Positions 49,096 to 57,922 of a stretch of DNA of 64,000 nt are shown here, piece by piece. How positions within the stretch are numbered: position 1 is the first letter of the stretch; every line of letters begins with the position of its first letter. The position numbers and the translations under genes were made by a program. Origin of the DNA: an uncultured Paracoccaceae bacterium (lineage in GTDB: Bacteria > Pseudomonadota > Alphaproteobacteria > Rhodobacterales > Rhodobacteraceae); assembly GCA_947487205.1 (NCBI GenBank), contig CANKVU010000011.1:1-64000 (forward strand). Direction: 5' to 3'. The notes beneath the pieces are model-generated. The model was not told where the DNA came from, did no database searches, and saw only the letters and a program-made list of their open reading frames with translations.

Positions 49096-50412
49096 TCAGG
49101 ATTCCTGCTCCATATAGCCGAGCGTAAGGTTAAGCAGGGTCCGGACGCCGATGAGCAAGCTGTCCTCGTCCAGGAGAAATTCAGGCGAATGGTTCGGCGC
49201 GGCAGCGGCCGGATCCTCGGACGCTCCTATCAGAACATAAAGGCCAGGAACCTCTTGAGCGAAGAAGGAAAAGTCCTCCGAGGGCGTTGCCTTCGGGACT
49301 ACCTCGACGGAGGCACTGCTAACCTTTCGAAGGGCGGGAAGCATCGCCTCGGTCAAGTCGGGATCGTTCACGGTGACCGCGTAGCCGTCGTCCCGAAACG
49401 TTATCTCCGCGCTACCGCCGCCCGACTCGGCAATCCGTCGTGCCGTGAGGTCCATGCGCTCCTTTATCGAACCGCGCATCTCCTCGTCGTAGGTGCGTAC
49501 CGTTCCGGACATCGTCGCCTCGCCCGGAATGATATTGTGGCGCGTGCCCGCGTCGAAGGTGCCGACCGTCACCACGGCGGGTTGGTTGGTCAGGTCGATC
49601 TGCCGGCTGACAATGGTCTGAAAGCCGAGAACCACCTGGGATCCGAGAACGATCGGGTCCACCCCGCCCCAGGGGATAGCTCCATGCGTCTGGCTGCCTG
49701 TCAACGTCAGGTCGAACGTGTCCGATGACGCCAGGATCGGCCCCGCGCGATACCCGATCATGCCCGTGGGCATCTTGGTAATGACATGCAGCCCGAAAAT
49801 GGCGTCTGGCCTCGGATCGTCGAACGCTCCTTCCTTCAGCATACGACGCGCCCCGGCCGTCTCACCTTTGGGAGCGCCTTCCTCGGCGGGCTGGAAGATG
49901 AGTTTGACGCTTCCTTTCAAGTCCTCCTTCATGCCCGCCAGGATTTCGGCCACGCCCATGAGGATCGCAGTATGGGCATCGTGCCCGCAAGCATGCATGA
50001 CGCCGACCTGCTCGCCATTCCACTCGGCCCGGACATTCGAGGCAAAAGGCAGGTCCACCTCTTCCTCCACGGGAAGCGCGTCCATATCCGCGCGCAGAGC
50101 CACCACCGGTCCGGGCTTGCCACCCTCGAGCACTTCGACCACGCCCGTCACCGCGACATTCTCGGTAACCCGGTAGCCAAGCGTTCTGAGATGTTCGGCC
50201 ACTAACCCGGCGGTTCGTGTTTCACGATTACCAAGTTCCGGATTCTCATGGATGTCGCGACGCCAGTCGATGACCTTTGCCTCGATTGCCGCGCTATCCG
50301 CGTCGATACGAGCCATATCCTGCGCCAACGCCGCACTCGTAAGATTGGGGATCGCCGCGACCACGCCCAGGAAGGTGTAGAGTAGCGACGCTTTACGGCC
50401 CACGCCTGTCAT
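49096..50412 (-). CDS. Secreted M20-family metal-dependent amidohydrolase
   Basis: This 438-residue enzyme has a signal peptide (LLYTFLGVVAAIPNLTSAAL, AQ cleavage). M20 motifs are RRDIHENPELGNRETRTAGL, VVALRADMDALPVEE, VMHACGHDAHTAILMG and the glutamate pair in IFQPAEEGAPKGE. A dimerisation domain and PNHSPEF follow. It probably hydrolyses an N-acyl amino acid or similar amide in the periplasm. The ATG at 50412 has GGAG upstream; the 22-residue longer start is basic and less likely. No operon partner was seen. Confidence 0.9.
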   Translation of the reverse strand: MTGVGRKASLLYTFLGVVAAIPNLTSAALAQDMARIDADSAAIEAKVIDWRRDIHENPELGNRETRTAGLVAEHLRTLGYRVTENVAVTGVVEVLEGGKPGPVVALRADMDALPVEEEVDLPFASNVRAEWNGEQVGVMHACGHDAHTAILMGVAEILAGMKEDLKGSVKLIFQPAEEGAPKGETAGARRMLKEGAFDDPRPDAIFGLHVITKMPTGMIGYRAGPILASSDTFDLTLTGSQTHGAIPWGGVDPIVLGSQVVLGFQTIVSRQIDLTNQPAVVTVGTFDAGTRHNIIPGEATMSGTVRTYDEEMRGSIKERMDLTARRIAESGGGSAEITFRDDGYAVTVNDPDLTEAMLPALRKVSSASVEVVPKATPSEDFSFFAQEVPGLYVLIGASEDPAAAAPNHSPEFLLDEDSLLIGVRTLLNLTLGYMEQES

Positions 50413-50576
50413 GTCGTGCTCCCGATGCTTCACGACGATTGCGCCGAGTGGGCAGCAACGCCGCAGAAATTTTATCATGACGATCCCCTGATCGAGCCAG
50501 GGTATAAGACGTGGTCGCGCGAACCGAGGATCGCAGCCTCAGGTGTATCACGTGCAATCGAACGGGCGGGGTATGA

Positions 50577-50756
50577 CTACCCACCTTCAGGGTATTGGAG
50601 GGGCTTCATCCCAAGAATTTCGGCAGGCATCGTATAAGCGACTTGCTGACGAGCGTCACAGAGCCAGAGCGGTATTAGAATATTACTCATATATAACAAT
50701 AGTATGGCTGCAATAATCAAGGCTTTTGTGGCACCATTCCGAGTGGGTTGCGACAT
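50577..50756 (-). CDS. Small single-helix membrane protein, 59 residues
   Basis: The frame begins MSQPTRNGATKALIIAAILL, continues with a hydrophobic stretch (LYMSNILIPLWLCD) and ends in a soluble tail (MKPLQYPEGG). A GGAG lies directly against the ATG, which is a poor spacing. The codon use is AT-richer than its neighbours, which suggests either recent acquisition or a chance frame. No family is recognised. The stretch on both sides (50413-50576) holds no other gene. Confidence 0.4.
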   Translation of the reverse strand: MSQPTRNGATKALIIAAILLLYMSNILIPLWLCDARQQVAYTMPAEILGMKPLQYPEGG

Positions 50757-50800
50757 CTCCGCTCTATCTGGGGCCACCCTCGTCCCGGCTTTCACCGCAC

Positions 50801-52348
50801 TCAAAGCAGCCATTCGACCGGCAACCAGCCGATCACCGTGAGGGCGATGCGCCGGGCTGGGGACGAGCCGGGCTCTTCGGCAAGGACCGGCGCGTCCGGA
50901 TCCGATGGATCGGTCCAGATCAGGCCCTCCCCGGTCGTTCTCACCTGCCAAGCCAGCCCATCGACCCCACGGTCGAAAACGCCCCCCAGATGTCCGGCCA
51001 TGGCTTCGCTGTCGATCAGCAGACCCATTTCCGTATTGAGATGAATCGACCGGGGATCGAAGTTGAAGCTGCCCACATAGATGCGCTCCCCGTCCACCGC
51101 GAAGGTCTTGGCGTGCAAGCTCGCGCCGGAGGCGCCGAAGGCCGCCGTGTCATCTCGGGAGGTCTCGGCCGCGGCCTCGCGGCGCAGCTCGTAGAGCTCG
51201 ACACCGGCGTTCAGCAGAGCGCGGCGTCTCTTGGCGTAGCCAGCGTGAACCGGGAGCACATCAGTTGCGGCCAGCGAATTGGTCAGCATGCGGACCTCCA
51301 CCCCTTTGGCCTCGAGGCTCGCGAATAGGGCGACACCACGTTCGCCTGGCACGAAATACGGGGAGACACCGTCGAACCGGGAAGTGACGTGGCCCACCGT
51401 GCGGTCGAGGGCGCCGACGAGGCTGCGCTCGCGCGGCACGCCGCCCTCGCCTTTGGCCGGATCATCGCTGACAAGCACCGCATCGGTCCATTCGAAGTCG
51501 AGATCGCCGCGGGCCATGCGCGCCACAATCTCGGAGTTGCGGATCTCGTTTCGGTATTCTTCCAACCGGGGTTCGGAGCGGGCACGATCAAGCGCCTCGG
51601 CCACCGGATCTCCTTGCGGCGGGATGCCCACGATCGGGCCGGCAGGAGAAGCCGCAGGGGCGGCCCAGTAGCGATCGAAGTCGGCTGAAACGTCGGGCAC
51701 CACGTCGCCCACCGCCAGAACGTCGAGATCGACGTAGAGAGGCGCGCGACCGGTGCCGAAATACTCGTCGCCGACATTGCGACCTCCGACGATGGTGGCG
51801 AGCCCGTCCACGGTGAACGACTTGTTGTGCATACGTCGGTTCAAACGAGGAAAATCAAAGGCGTAGGAAAGAGGTTTCAGGCGACCTCTCAAGTTGAACG
51901 GGTTCCACAGCCGCACCTCGATCATAGGATGCGCATCAAGCGCGGCGAGATGGGCATCCACCCCGGAGGTGCCGTTGTCGTCGAGCAGGAGGCGCACGCG
52001 GACGCCGCGATCCGCGGCCCGGTTCAGGGCGTCGAACAACAGGAGCCCCGTCAGGTCATCATGCCAGATGTAGTATTGCGCATCGATCGAAGAGACGGCC
52101 GCGTCGGCCAGGAGGACGCGCGCCGCGAAAGCTTCGGCGCCACGGGCAAGCGGGGTGACCCCGGAGCGGCTCTGGTGGCGGTCTAACGGTCCTTCGAGAG
52201 CGTCGGCAAGCCGCCCCGCAGTCGCAGGTGGCAGCGCGGCGGAGGGCTCGCCTCGATCCTCGGGAAGCGCAAAGATCAGCCGGGCGGCCAGGATCGCCAT
52301 GCTCCCCAGGACCAACAGGGAGAAGAGAATTTTCACGACGCCGGCCAT
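50801..52348 (-). CDS. Phospholipase D-like (cardiolipin synthase-type) protein
   Basis: This 515-residue protein has an N-terminal membrane anchor (VVKILFSLLVLGSMAILAAR). Two HKD motifs follow, RMHNKSFTVDGLATIVGGRN and SLHAKTFAVDGERIYVGSFN, each His-x-Lys-x4-Asp with a downstream GG/GS element. The spacing matches bacterial PLD-superfamily enzymes related to cardiolipin synthase and YmdC. It would act on membrane phospholipids at the periplasmic face. It follows the permease gene at 52471 on the same strand, but the 122-bp gap leaves the operon uncertain. Confidence 0.9.
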   Translation of the reverse strand: MAGVVKILFSLLVLGSMAILAARLIFALPEDRGEPSAALPPATAGRLADALEGPLDRHQSRSGVTPLARGAEAFAARVLLADAAVSSIDAQYYIWHDDLTGLLLFDALNRAADRGVRVRLLLDDNGTSGVDAHLAALDAHPMIEVRLWNPFNLRGRLKPLSYAFDFPRLNRRMHNKSFTVDGLATIVGGRNVGDEYFGTGRAPLYVDLDVLAVGDVVPDVSADFDRYWAAPAASPAGPIVGIPPQGDPVAEALDRARSEPRLEEYRNEIRNSEIVARMARGDLDFEWTDAVLVSDDPAKGEGGVPRERSLVGALDRTVGHVTSRFDGVSPYFVPGERGVALFASLEAKGVEVRMLTNSLAATDVLPVHAGYAKRRRALLNAGVELYELRREAAAETSRDDTAAFGASGASLHAKTFAVDGERIYVGSFNFDPRSIHLNTEMGLLIDSEAMAGHLGGVFDRGVDGLAWQVRTTGEGLIWTDPSDPDAPVLAEEPGSSPARRIALTVIGWLPVEWLL

Positions 52349-52470
52349 TTCCGCTCCGTTTTTTGGTCGGGAGACTTGCCGCGCCCCGAAGGCGGTTTTG
52401 CAGGAGGCCTCGTGTGACCGTCTAAGCGAGGGATTTCCCTGGCCCCTCCCCGAGCGGACTCATCGGCAAG

Positions 52471-53472
52471 CTACGGGCGCCTTTCGAGAACGCGGTTCGT
52501 TTCCTCCAACGATCCGTCCTCCAGGGGCATAGCCTCGACCCAGATCATGCGCACAAGAACTATGACGACGAGCAGCAAGGGCGCGGCGACGAAGACACCG
52601 AGCAGCCCGAACAAGGTGCCAAAGCTCGCAACGGCGAGGATCGTCAGGGCCGGCGGCAGATTGGTCGTCCGCTTCTGGATCAGCGGCATGATGACGTTGC
52701 CCTCCACCTGCTGCACCACGACGAAGAGCAGCGCCGCCCCGAGATACGGCCCGATATAAGGCACGATGTTCAGAAGGCCCGCCACGATACCGAGCGCGAT
52801 CGGCAGCGGCACGCCGATGAGCCACAAACCCAAGGCCACGAGGGAGCCCACCACGAGCATGCAGAGAAGCTGCCCACGCAACCATTGCCAGAGCCCCTCG
52901 CCGAGAGCATCAAGGATCTCGTGGGCGCGATCACGATGCCCGGGGGAGACCAGGCTAACCAGGCCCAAGCGGTAGAGAGCGGGGTCGAGCGCTAGGAAGA
53001 TCGCCACGGTCACCACGATCAGCAGGTTTGCGCCCAAACCGAACAGCGTGGATACGGTGCCGCCGATCGTCCCCAGGATGGTCCAGCGTCCCTCTTCGGC
53101 AGAGGCGAGTTGCTCGAGCAGAGCCTGGCCCCATACTCTTTCGCCAAGCCAGGCCTCAATGCTGTCGAAGGCAGCGGGAAGCCGGACCCAGAGCTGTTCG
53201 AGCTGGCCAACGACCTTCGGGCCTGCACCGTAGAAGAGCAGACCGAAGGACATCAAACCCGCGAAGATCACGCATGCGAGGGCTGCTTCGACCGAGATTG
53301 ACGTATGCAGGGCGATCGTTTCTGCGGGGCGACGCACCAGAACGGCGAGAAGAACGCCGACGAAGCCGAGGAGCAAGACGAAGGACAGCTGCCACGCGAC
53401 GAGCGTCAGGACAGCGAGGCTGACGAGCGCAGCCGCGAAGCGGGTTTCGCGTCCGGATGTCGAGCCTGTCAT
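52471..53472 (-). CDS. AI-2E/PerM-family permease, shortened
   Basis: This 333-residue membrane protein carries PerM family segments (VEAALACVIFAGLMSFGLLF, PLPIALGIVAGLLNIVPYIG, VVVQQVEGNVIMPLIQKR and LPPALTILAVASFGTLFGLL). Substrates of this family are various or unknown, including Na+/H+ exchange in some. In the usual pattern about 20 residues stand between the IVPYIGPYLG loop and VVQQVEGN; here they are nearly joined, so a small in-frame deletion is suspected. The ATG at 53472 has GGGAG upstream. Confidence 0.85.
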   Translation of the reverse strand: MTGSTSGRETRFAAALVSLAVLTLVAWQLSFVLLLGFVGVLLAVLVRRPAETIALHTSISVEAALACVIFAGLMSFGLLFYGAGPKVVGQLEQLWVRLPAAFDSIEAWLGERVWGQALLEQLASAEEGRWTILGTIGGTVSTLFGLGANLLIVVTVAIFLALDPALYRLGLVSLVSPGHRDRAHEILDALGEGLWQWLRGQLLCMLVVGSLVALGLWLIGVPLPIALGIVAGLLNIVPYIGPYLGAALLFVVVQQVEGNVIMPLIQKRTTNLPPALTILAVASFGTLFGLLGVFVAAPLLLVVIVLVRMIWVEAMPLEDGSLEETNRVLERRP

Positions 53473-53760
53473 GGTCGTTCTCCCGACATCTGCGATGACC
53501 TGGGCCATCCGCGACCGCCAAAAAAAAGTGCGGCATCGCGCCGGCATTCATACGAACCGCCGACTCCGCGAATGGCAATGCCACGGACAACGGGTGCGGA
53601 CGCAATGCCTTGCAGAGCGAGTTCCGTGCCGAATACTACTCAAGTCGGACTGTCCGGAAAAACGTCGGCAAGACCGACAACACGCTGTCCGGCCGAAATT
53701 CAGCAAGGGCCAAGCGACGGCTTTGTCCGGGGCGCCCTGGCCCGCCCCGGGTCGCGCCAG

Positions 53761-54387
53761 TCAGTTGACGATCTTGGCCTCGGTGGCCTCGCGGATCTGC
53801 TCCTCGGTCACGTCGGGCGCCGTCTCAACGATCTTCAACCCGCCCTCGACCACGTCGAGCACGCCGAGATTGGTGATGATCCGGTCGACCACGCCGGTCC
53901 CCGTCAGCGGCAGGGTGCATTCGTGCAGGATCTTCGACTCGCCGTGCTTGTTCTGGTGGTCCATCACGATCACCACCTTCTGCACCCCGGCGACGAGGTC
54001 CATCGCCCCGCCCATGCCCTTCACCAGCTTGCCCGGGATCATCCAGTTGGCGAGATCCCCGTTCTCGGCCACCTCCATGGCGCCGAGGATGGCGCAGGCG
54101 ATCTTGCCGCCGCGGATCATCGCGAAGGAGGTCGCGCTGTCGAAATACGACGTCCGGTTCAGCTCGGTGATGGTCTGCTTGCCGGCATTGATGAGGTCGG
54201 GATCCTCCTCGCCCTCGACAGGAAAGGGGCCCATCCCCAGCATGCCGTTCTCCGACTGCAGGGTGATGTCCTTGTCGCCGATGTAGTTCGCCACCAGCGT
54301 CGGGATGCCGATGCCGAGATTGACATAGGTGCCGTCCTCCAGCTCCTGCGCGGCGCGCTCGGCCATCTGCTCGCGGTCCCAGGGCAT
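53761..54387 (-). CDS. scoB: 3-oxoacid CoA-transferase subunit B
   Basis: This 208-residue beta subunit of succinyl-CoA:3-ketoacid CoA-transferase contains the catalytic glutamate region LQSENGMLGMGPFPVEGEED, the start GTYVNLGIGIPTLVANYI and AGVQKVVIVMDHQNKHGESK. With subunit A it moves CoA from succinyl-CoA to acetoacetate. It overlaps scoA by one base (TGATG-type join). It is the last gene of the BKACE, benE, scoA, scoB string. Confidence 0.95.
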   Translation of the reverse strand: MPWDREQMAERAAQELEDGTYVNLGIGIPTLVANYIGDKDITLQSENGMLGMGPFPVEGEEDPDLINAGKQTITELNRTSYFDSATSFAMIRGGKIACAILGAMEVAENGDLANWMIPGKLVKGMGGAMDLVAGVQKVVIVMDHQNKHGESKILHECTLPLTGTGVVDRIITNLGVLDVVEGGLKIVETAPDVTEEQIREATEAKIVN

Positions 54388-55091
54388 CACGCCTCCTCCT
54401 TCTTGCGGGTGGTCACCTTCTCGATGCGCTTCTCGTGGTCGCCCTGGATCAGGCGGTGAACGAAGACGCCGGGCAGGTGGATGCAGTCGGGGTCGAGGCT
54501 GCCGCGCGGCACGATCTCCTCCACTTCGGCCACGCAGGTCTTGCCGCACATGGCCGCGGGCACGTTGAAGTTGCGCGCCGTCTTGCGGAACACGAGGTTG
54601 CCGGTGTCGTCGGCCTTCCAGGCCTTGACGATGGCCAGATCCGCCTCGATGCCGCGCTCCAGGACGTAGGTCTCGTCGTCGAAGACCTTGGTCTCCTTGC
54701 CCTCGGCGATCTGGGTGCCGACGCCGGTCTTGGTGTAGAAGCCCGCGATCCCGGCGCCGCCGGCGCGCATCCGCTCGGCCAGCGTGCCTTGCGGGTTGAA
54801 CTCCACCTCCAGCTCGCCCTCGAGGAACTGGCGCATGAACTCGGCATTCTCGCCCACATAGGAGGACATCATCTTCTTCACCTGCCGCGAGGCCAGGAGG
54901 ATGCCGATGCCGAAATCGTCCACCCCGGCATTGTTCGAGGCGAAGGTCAGCCCCTTGACCTTGGACCGCTCGATCGCGGAGAGCAGCAATTCGGGAATCC
55001 CGCACAGCCCGAACCCTCCCGCGGCGATCAGCATGTCGTCCCGCAAGAGGCCGTCGAGCGCGGCGTCGGCGTCGTCGTAGATCTTCTGCAT
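54387..55091 (-). CDS. scoA: 3-oxoacid CoA-transferase subunit A
   Basis: This 234-residue alpha subunit carries MLIAAGGFGLCGIPELLLSA, GLTFASNNAGVDDFGIGILL, SYVGENAEFMRQFLEGELEV and GTQIAEGKETKVFDDETYVL. It pairs with ScoB to activate acetoacetate to acetoacetyl-CoA for thiolysis. A ribosome site (GGAGAG) precedes the ATG. It lies 34 bp after a BenE-like transporter gene and fits the acetoacetate-producing BKACE enzyme upstream. Confidence 0.95.
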   Translation of the reverse strand: MQKIYDDADAALDGLLRDDMLIAAGGFGLCGIPELLLSAIERSKVKGLTFASNNAGVDDFGIGILLASRQVKKMMSSYVGENAEFMRQFLEGELEVEFNPQGTLAERMRAGGAGIAGFYTKTGVGTQIAEGKETKVFDDETYVLERGIEADLAIVKAWKADDTGNLVFRKTARNFNVPAAMCGKTCVAEVEEIVPRGSLDPDCIHLPGVFVHRLIQGDHEKRIEKVTTRKKEEA

Positions 55092-55125
55092 GGTCTCTCC
55101 TTGGTCCTGTCGATTTCGGGGGGGA

Positions 55126-56361
55126 TCATCGCTCCGGCGCAGCTTGGCCGCTCGACCGCAGACGAAGAGAGGCGCGGCCGATCTGTACAGACAGCATGCC
55201 GGCGGCGATGCCCCAGAAGGCGGCGCTGATCCCGAAGGCGGAGACTCCCGAGGCGGCCACGACGAAGGTCAGGAGGCCCGCCTCCCGGTCGGCCGCCTCG
55301 GCGAGCATGTCGGCCAGGCCCTTCCCGATCGCCCCCAGGAGCGCGAGCCCGGCCAAAAGGGCGATGAGCTCCACCGGCAGGACCTGCAGGACGGAGACGA
55401 TCGTGCCAGCGAAGACCGCCCCGACGAGGAAGATGACCCCCGTGGCGACACCCGAGACATAGCGGCGCGACCGGTCGGTGTGGCACTCCTCGCCCGCGCC
55501 AAGGGCCATGGTGATCGAGGCCAGCGCGATGGTGATGCCGCCGAACAGCGCCGCGGGAAGGGACAACAGGCTTGCTGTCGCGAGGATGGGGCGGGCGGGG
55601 GCGTCGAATCCGTTGGCCTTCAGGATCGCGAGCCCGGCGAGGAACTGCCCCGTCAGCGTGGTCAGCACCAGCGGCAGGGCAAAGCCGAGGATCGCCTCGG
55701 CCGAAAAGACCGGCATCGCCACCACCGGCTGCGCCAGCGACAGGGTGACCTCCTCCGCGCCCGGAGCGTCGGCCAGCGCGACGTAGAGGAGCGACCCGGC
55801 CAGCAGCCAGATCAGCGCGTAGCGGGGGGTGACGCGCGACAGGACGAGGAACGCGAGCAGCACGACCGCGACCATGACCGGCGCGGTCTCGAAGCCGAGG
55901 AAGGCATCGGCGCCGAAACGGAACAGGATCCCCGCCATCATGCCGGCTGCGACCCCCTTCGGCACCAGCGCCACCAGCCGGTCGAACGCGCCTGTCAGCC
56001 CCACGACGAGGATCGCGAGGGCCGACACAATATAGGCGCCGATCACCTCCGGGTAGCTCAGCGCCGGGCCCACGGTGACCAGCAGCACGTTGCCCGGCGC
56101 CGACCAGGCGACGAGAACGGGGATGCGCATCCACAGGCTCAGCCCGAGGCTCGCCAGCCCTGCCCCAGCGAAGATCGCGGCCACCCAGGAGGAGAACATC
56201 CCCGGCCCCACATTCATCGCGACGGCGGCCTGGTAATAGATCAGGAGCGGCCCGGCGATGGAGATCAGCACCGCCAGGAGCCCGGCGACGATGGCCGTGG
56301 GGGAGGTCTGCCGGACCAGGCCCGATCCCAGTGGCGCGCGCACGGATTGCGCTTCAGGCAT
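55126..56361 (-). CDS. BenE-family benzoate/proton symporter-like transporter
   Basis: This roughly 411-residue membrane protein has about 12 helices and BenE signatures: LLIYYQAAVAMNVGPGMFSS, SLWMRIPVLVAWSAPGNVLL, LVPKGVAAGMMAGILFRFGA and ITIALASITMALGAGEECHT. BenE takes up benzoate; in this context the real substrate may be the keto acid degraded by the operon. The ATG at 56361 is used; a longer frame to 56457 lacks a family N-terminus. It overlaps the BKACE gene by 8 bp. Confidence 0.88.
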   Translation of the reverse strand: MPEAQSVRAPLGSGLVRQTSPTAIVAGLLAVLISIAGPLLIYYQAAVAMNVGPGMFSSWVAAIFAGAGLASLGLSLWMRIPVLVAWSAPGNVLLVTVGPALSYPEVIGAYIVSALAILVVGLTGAFDRLVALVPKGVAAGMMAGILFRFGADAFLGFETAPVMVAVVLLAFLVLSRVTPRYALIWLLAGSLLYVALADAPGAEEVTLSLAQPVVAMPVFSAEAILGFALPLVLTTLTGQFLAGLAILKANGFDAPARPILATASLLSLPAALFGGITIALASITMALGAGEECHTDRSRRYVSGVATGVIFLVGAVFAGTIVSVLQVLPVELIALLAGLALLGAIGKGLADMLAEAADREAGLLTFVVAASGVSAFGISAAFWGIAAGMLSVQIGRASLRLRSSGQAAPER

Positions 56362-57187
56362 GAACGAGCCCGAGGATCTCGCGCGCCTCCGCCGGGGTGG
56401 CGACGCGGCGGCCATGCTTGCCCACGATGTCGGCTGCCCGCTCCACGAGCGCGGCATTCGAAGGAGCGAGCGTCGCGCGGTCGAGGCGGATATTGTCCTC
56501 CAGCCCGGTGCGCAGATGGCCCCCGGCGGCGGCGGCCCAGTCGTTCAGCTCGGCCTGGTGGCGGCCGATGCCGGCGGCGCACCAGGGCGCGTCGGCGCCG
56601 AACAGCTCCCGCACCGTCTCGACATAGATGTCGAAGACACGGGCGTCGGCCGGCATCGCGTTCTTCACGCCCATGACGAACTGGACGTAAGGCCGGCCCT
56701 CGATCTCGCCGCGCTGCCACATGGCATGGGCCTGGTAGATATGCGACAGGTCGAAAGCCTCGATCTCGGGCTTGATGCCGTGGCCCCGCATCTCGGCGGC
56801 AAGCCATGCCACGAGATCGGGGGGGTTCTCGTATACCCGGGTGGGAAAGTTGTTCGATCCCACCGAGAGCGAGGCCATATCCGGCTTCAGCGACAGCATC
56901 CCGCCCCGTTCCTCGCCCGCGCCGGACCGGCCGCCGGTCGAAAATTGAACGATCATGCCAGGGCAATGCCGCTCCAACCCCTCTTTCAGCGCCGCGAAGC
57001 GGTCAGGATCGGAGCTGGGCCGGCCCGCCTCGTCGCGGACATGGACATGGCAGATGCTGGCGCCGGCCTCGAAAGCCGCTTGGGCGCTCTCGACCTGTTC
57101 CTCGATCGTGACGGGCACCGCGGGATTGTCCGCCTTGGTGGGCAGGGACCCGGTGATGGCGACGCAGATGATGGCGGGCGCGGTCAT
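56354..57187 (-). CDS. Beta-keto acid cleavage enzyme (BKACE/DUF849)
   Basis: This 277-residue TIM-barrel enzyme of the BKACE family has a zinc site in ASICHVHVRDEAGRPSSDPD, the substrate region MIVQFSTGGRSGAGEERGG and the final LRTGLEDNIRLDRATLAPSN. It condenses a beta-keto acid with acetyl-CoA, releasing acetoacetate and a new acyl-CoA. The substrate is unknown; carnitine-derived or amino-keto acids are options. It overlaps a tiny cysteine gene upstream and benE downstream. The product acetoacetate fits ScoAB. Confidence 0.92.
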   Translation of the reverse strand: MTAPAIICVAITGSLPTKADNPAVPVTIEEQVESAQAAFEAGASICHVHVRDEAGRPSSDPDRFAALKEGLERHCPGMIVQFSTGGRSGAGEERGGMLSLKPDMASLSVGSNNFPTRVYENPPDLVAWLAAEMRGHGIKPEIEAFDLSHIYQAHAMWQRGEIEGRPYVQFVMGVKNAMPADARVFDIYVETVRELFGADAPWCAAGIGRHQAELNDWAAAAGGHLRTGLEDNIRLDRATLAPSNAALVERAADIVGKHGRRVATPAEAREILGLVHA

Positions 57188-57330
57188 CGGCGCGCCCCCT
57201 CGCGGTGCCGCGGCGCGCGAGCGGCGGCCCGGGTGGCAACTTCCTCGGGGGTCAGGAACATGTGGCGCGGGTCGGCCGAGGGGGCGTGTTTCGTGCATCC
57301 CGGGCAGGGATCGGCGGCGTTCTTGCACAT
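57184..57330 (-). CDS. 48-residue cysteine-rich protein of the BKACE operon
   Basis: The frame from ATG 57330 encodes MCKNAADPCPGCTKHAPSAD and then a charged helix-like tail (FLTPEEVATRAAARAPRH). Three cysteines (Cys-x6-Cys-x2-Cys) and a following His could bind zinc or iron. The stop overlaps the BKACE ATG (ATGA), and GGAGAC precedes the start, so translation is likely. No family is recognised; it is too short for most gene finders. Confidence 0.6.
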   Translation of the reverse strand: MCKNAADPCPGCTKHAPSADPRHMFLTPEEVATRAAARAPRHREGARR

Positions 57331-57354
57331 GGCGTGTCTCCTCCTGGGGTGGGC

Positions 57355-57579
57355 TCAGCCCGGCATCCGGGCCAGCGCGTCGACGAAGAACGGCCGGAAC
57401 CCCTGCGGGTGCTCGCTCATCGGGAAGTGGCCGAGCTCGTCCATCACGGCGAGGGTCGCGCCCGGGATGGCGGCGGCGGTGCGGCGCGCATCCTCGGGCG
57501 TGCAGGTCAGGTCGTAGGCGCCGACGATCAGGTGCACAGGCGTGCGCGCCGTGTCGATCCGGTCCAGCCGGCCGACCAG
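57355..57579 (-). pseudogene. 3' end of an alpha/beta-hydrolase, cut by IS3
   Basis: The remaining 75 codons encode RIDTARTPVHLIVGAYDLTC and AVMDELGHFPMSEHPQGFRP. These hold the acid (GAYDLTCTPED) and histidine (GHFPMSEHP) parts of an alpha/beta-hydrolase triad. The nucleophile half is missing; the frame enters IS3 DNA at 57580. It would have been the first gene of the BKACE operon. The operon promoter upstream has been lost with it. Confidence 0.8.
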
Positions 57580-57643
57580 TGGTCTGCCCCCTAAAAAGTG
57601 GTCCTCCCTGAAGTAGGCTTTCGAGCCGTATGGAGGACGAGGA

Positions 57644-57922
57644 ATGGGACAGAAGAGGCACAAGCCGGAGGAGATCGTCGCGAAGCTTCGGCAGGTCGAC
57701 GTATTGGTATCGCAGGGCCGGCCGGTGGCCGAGGCGGTGCGGTCGATCGGGGTGACGCAGTTCACCTATTACCGCTGGCGCAAGGAGTTCGGCGGGCTGA
57801 AGACCGACCAGGTAAAGCGCTTGAAGGAGTTGGAGAAGGAGAACGAGAGGCTGCGAAAGGCCGTGTCCGATCTCACGCTGGAGAAGCTGATCCTGCGGGA
57901 GGCGGCCTCGGGAAACTTCTGA
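57644..57922 (+). CDS. IS3-family transposase OrfA
   Basis: This 92-residue DNA-binding part has a helix-turn-helix (HKPEEIVAKLRQVDVLVSQG, SIGVTQFTYYRWRKEFGGLK) and a leucine-zipper-like coiled coil (VKRLKELEKENERLRKAVSD). It is needed with OrfB for transposition. The stop lies at 57920 and overlaps the orfB frame by a few bases. Confidence 0.93.
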   Translation: MGQKRHKPEEIVAKLRQVDVLVSQGRPVAEAVRSIGVTQFTYYRWRKEFGGLKTDQVKRLKELEKENERLRKAVSDLTLEKLILREAASGNF

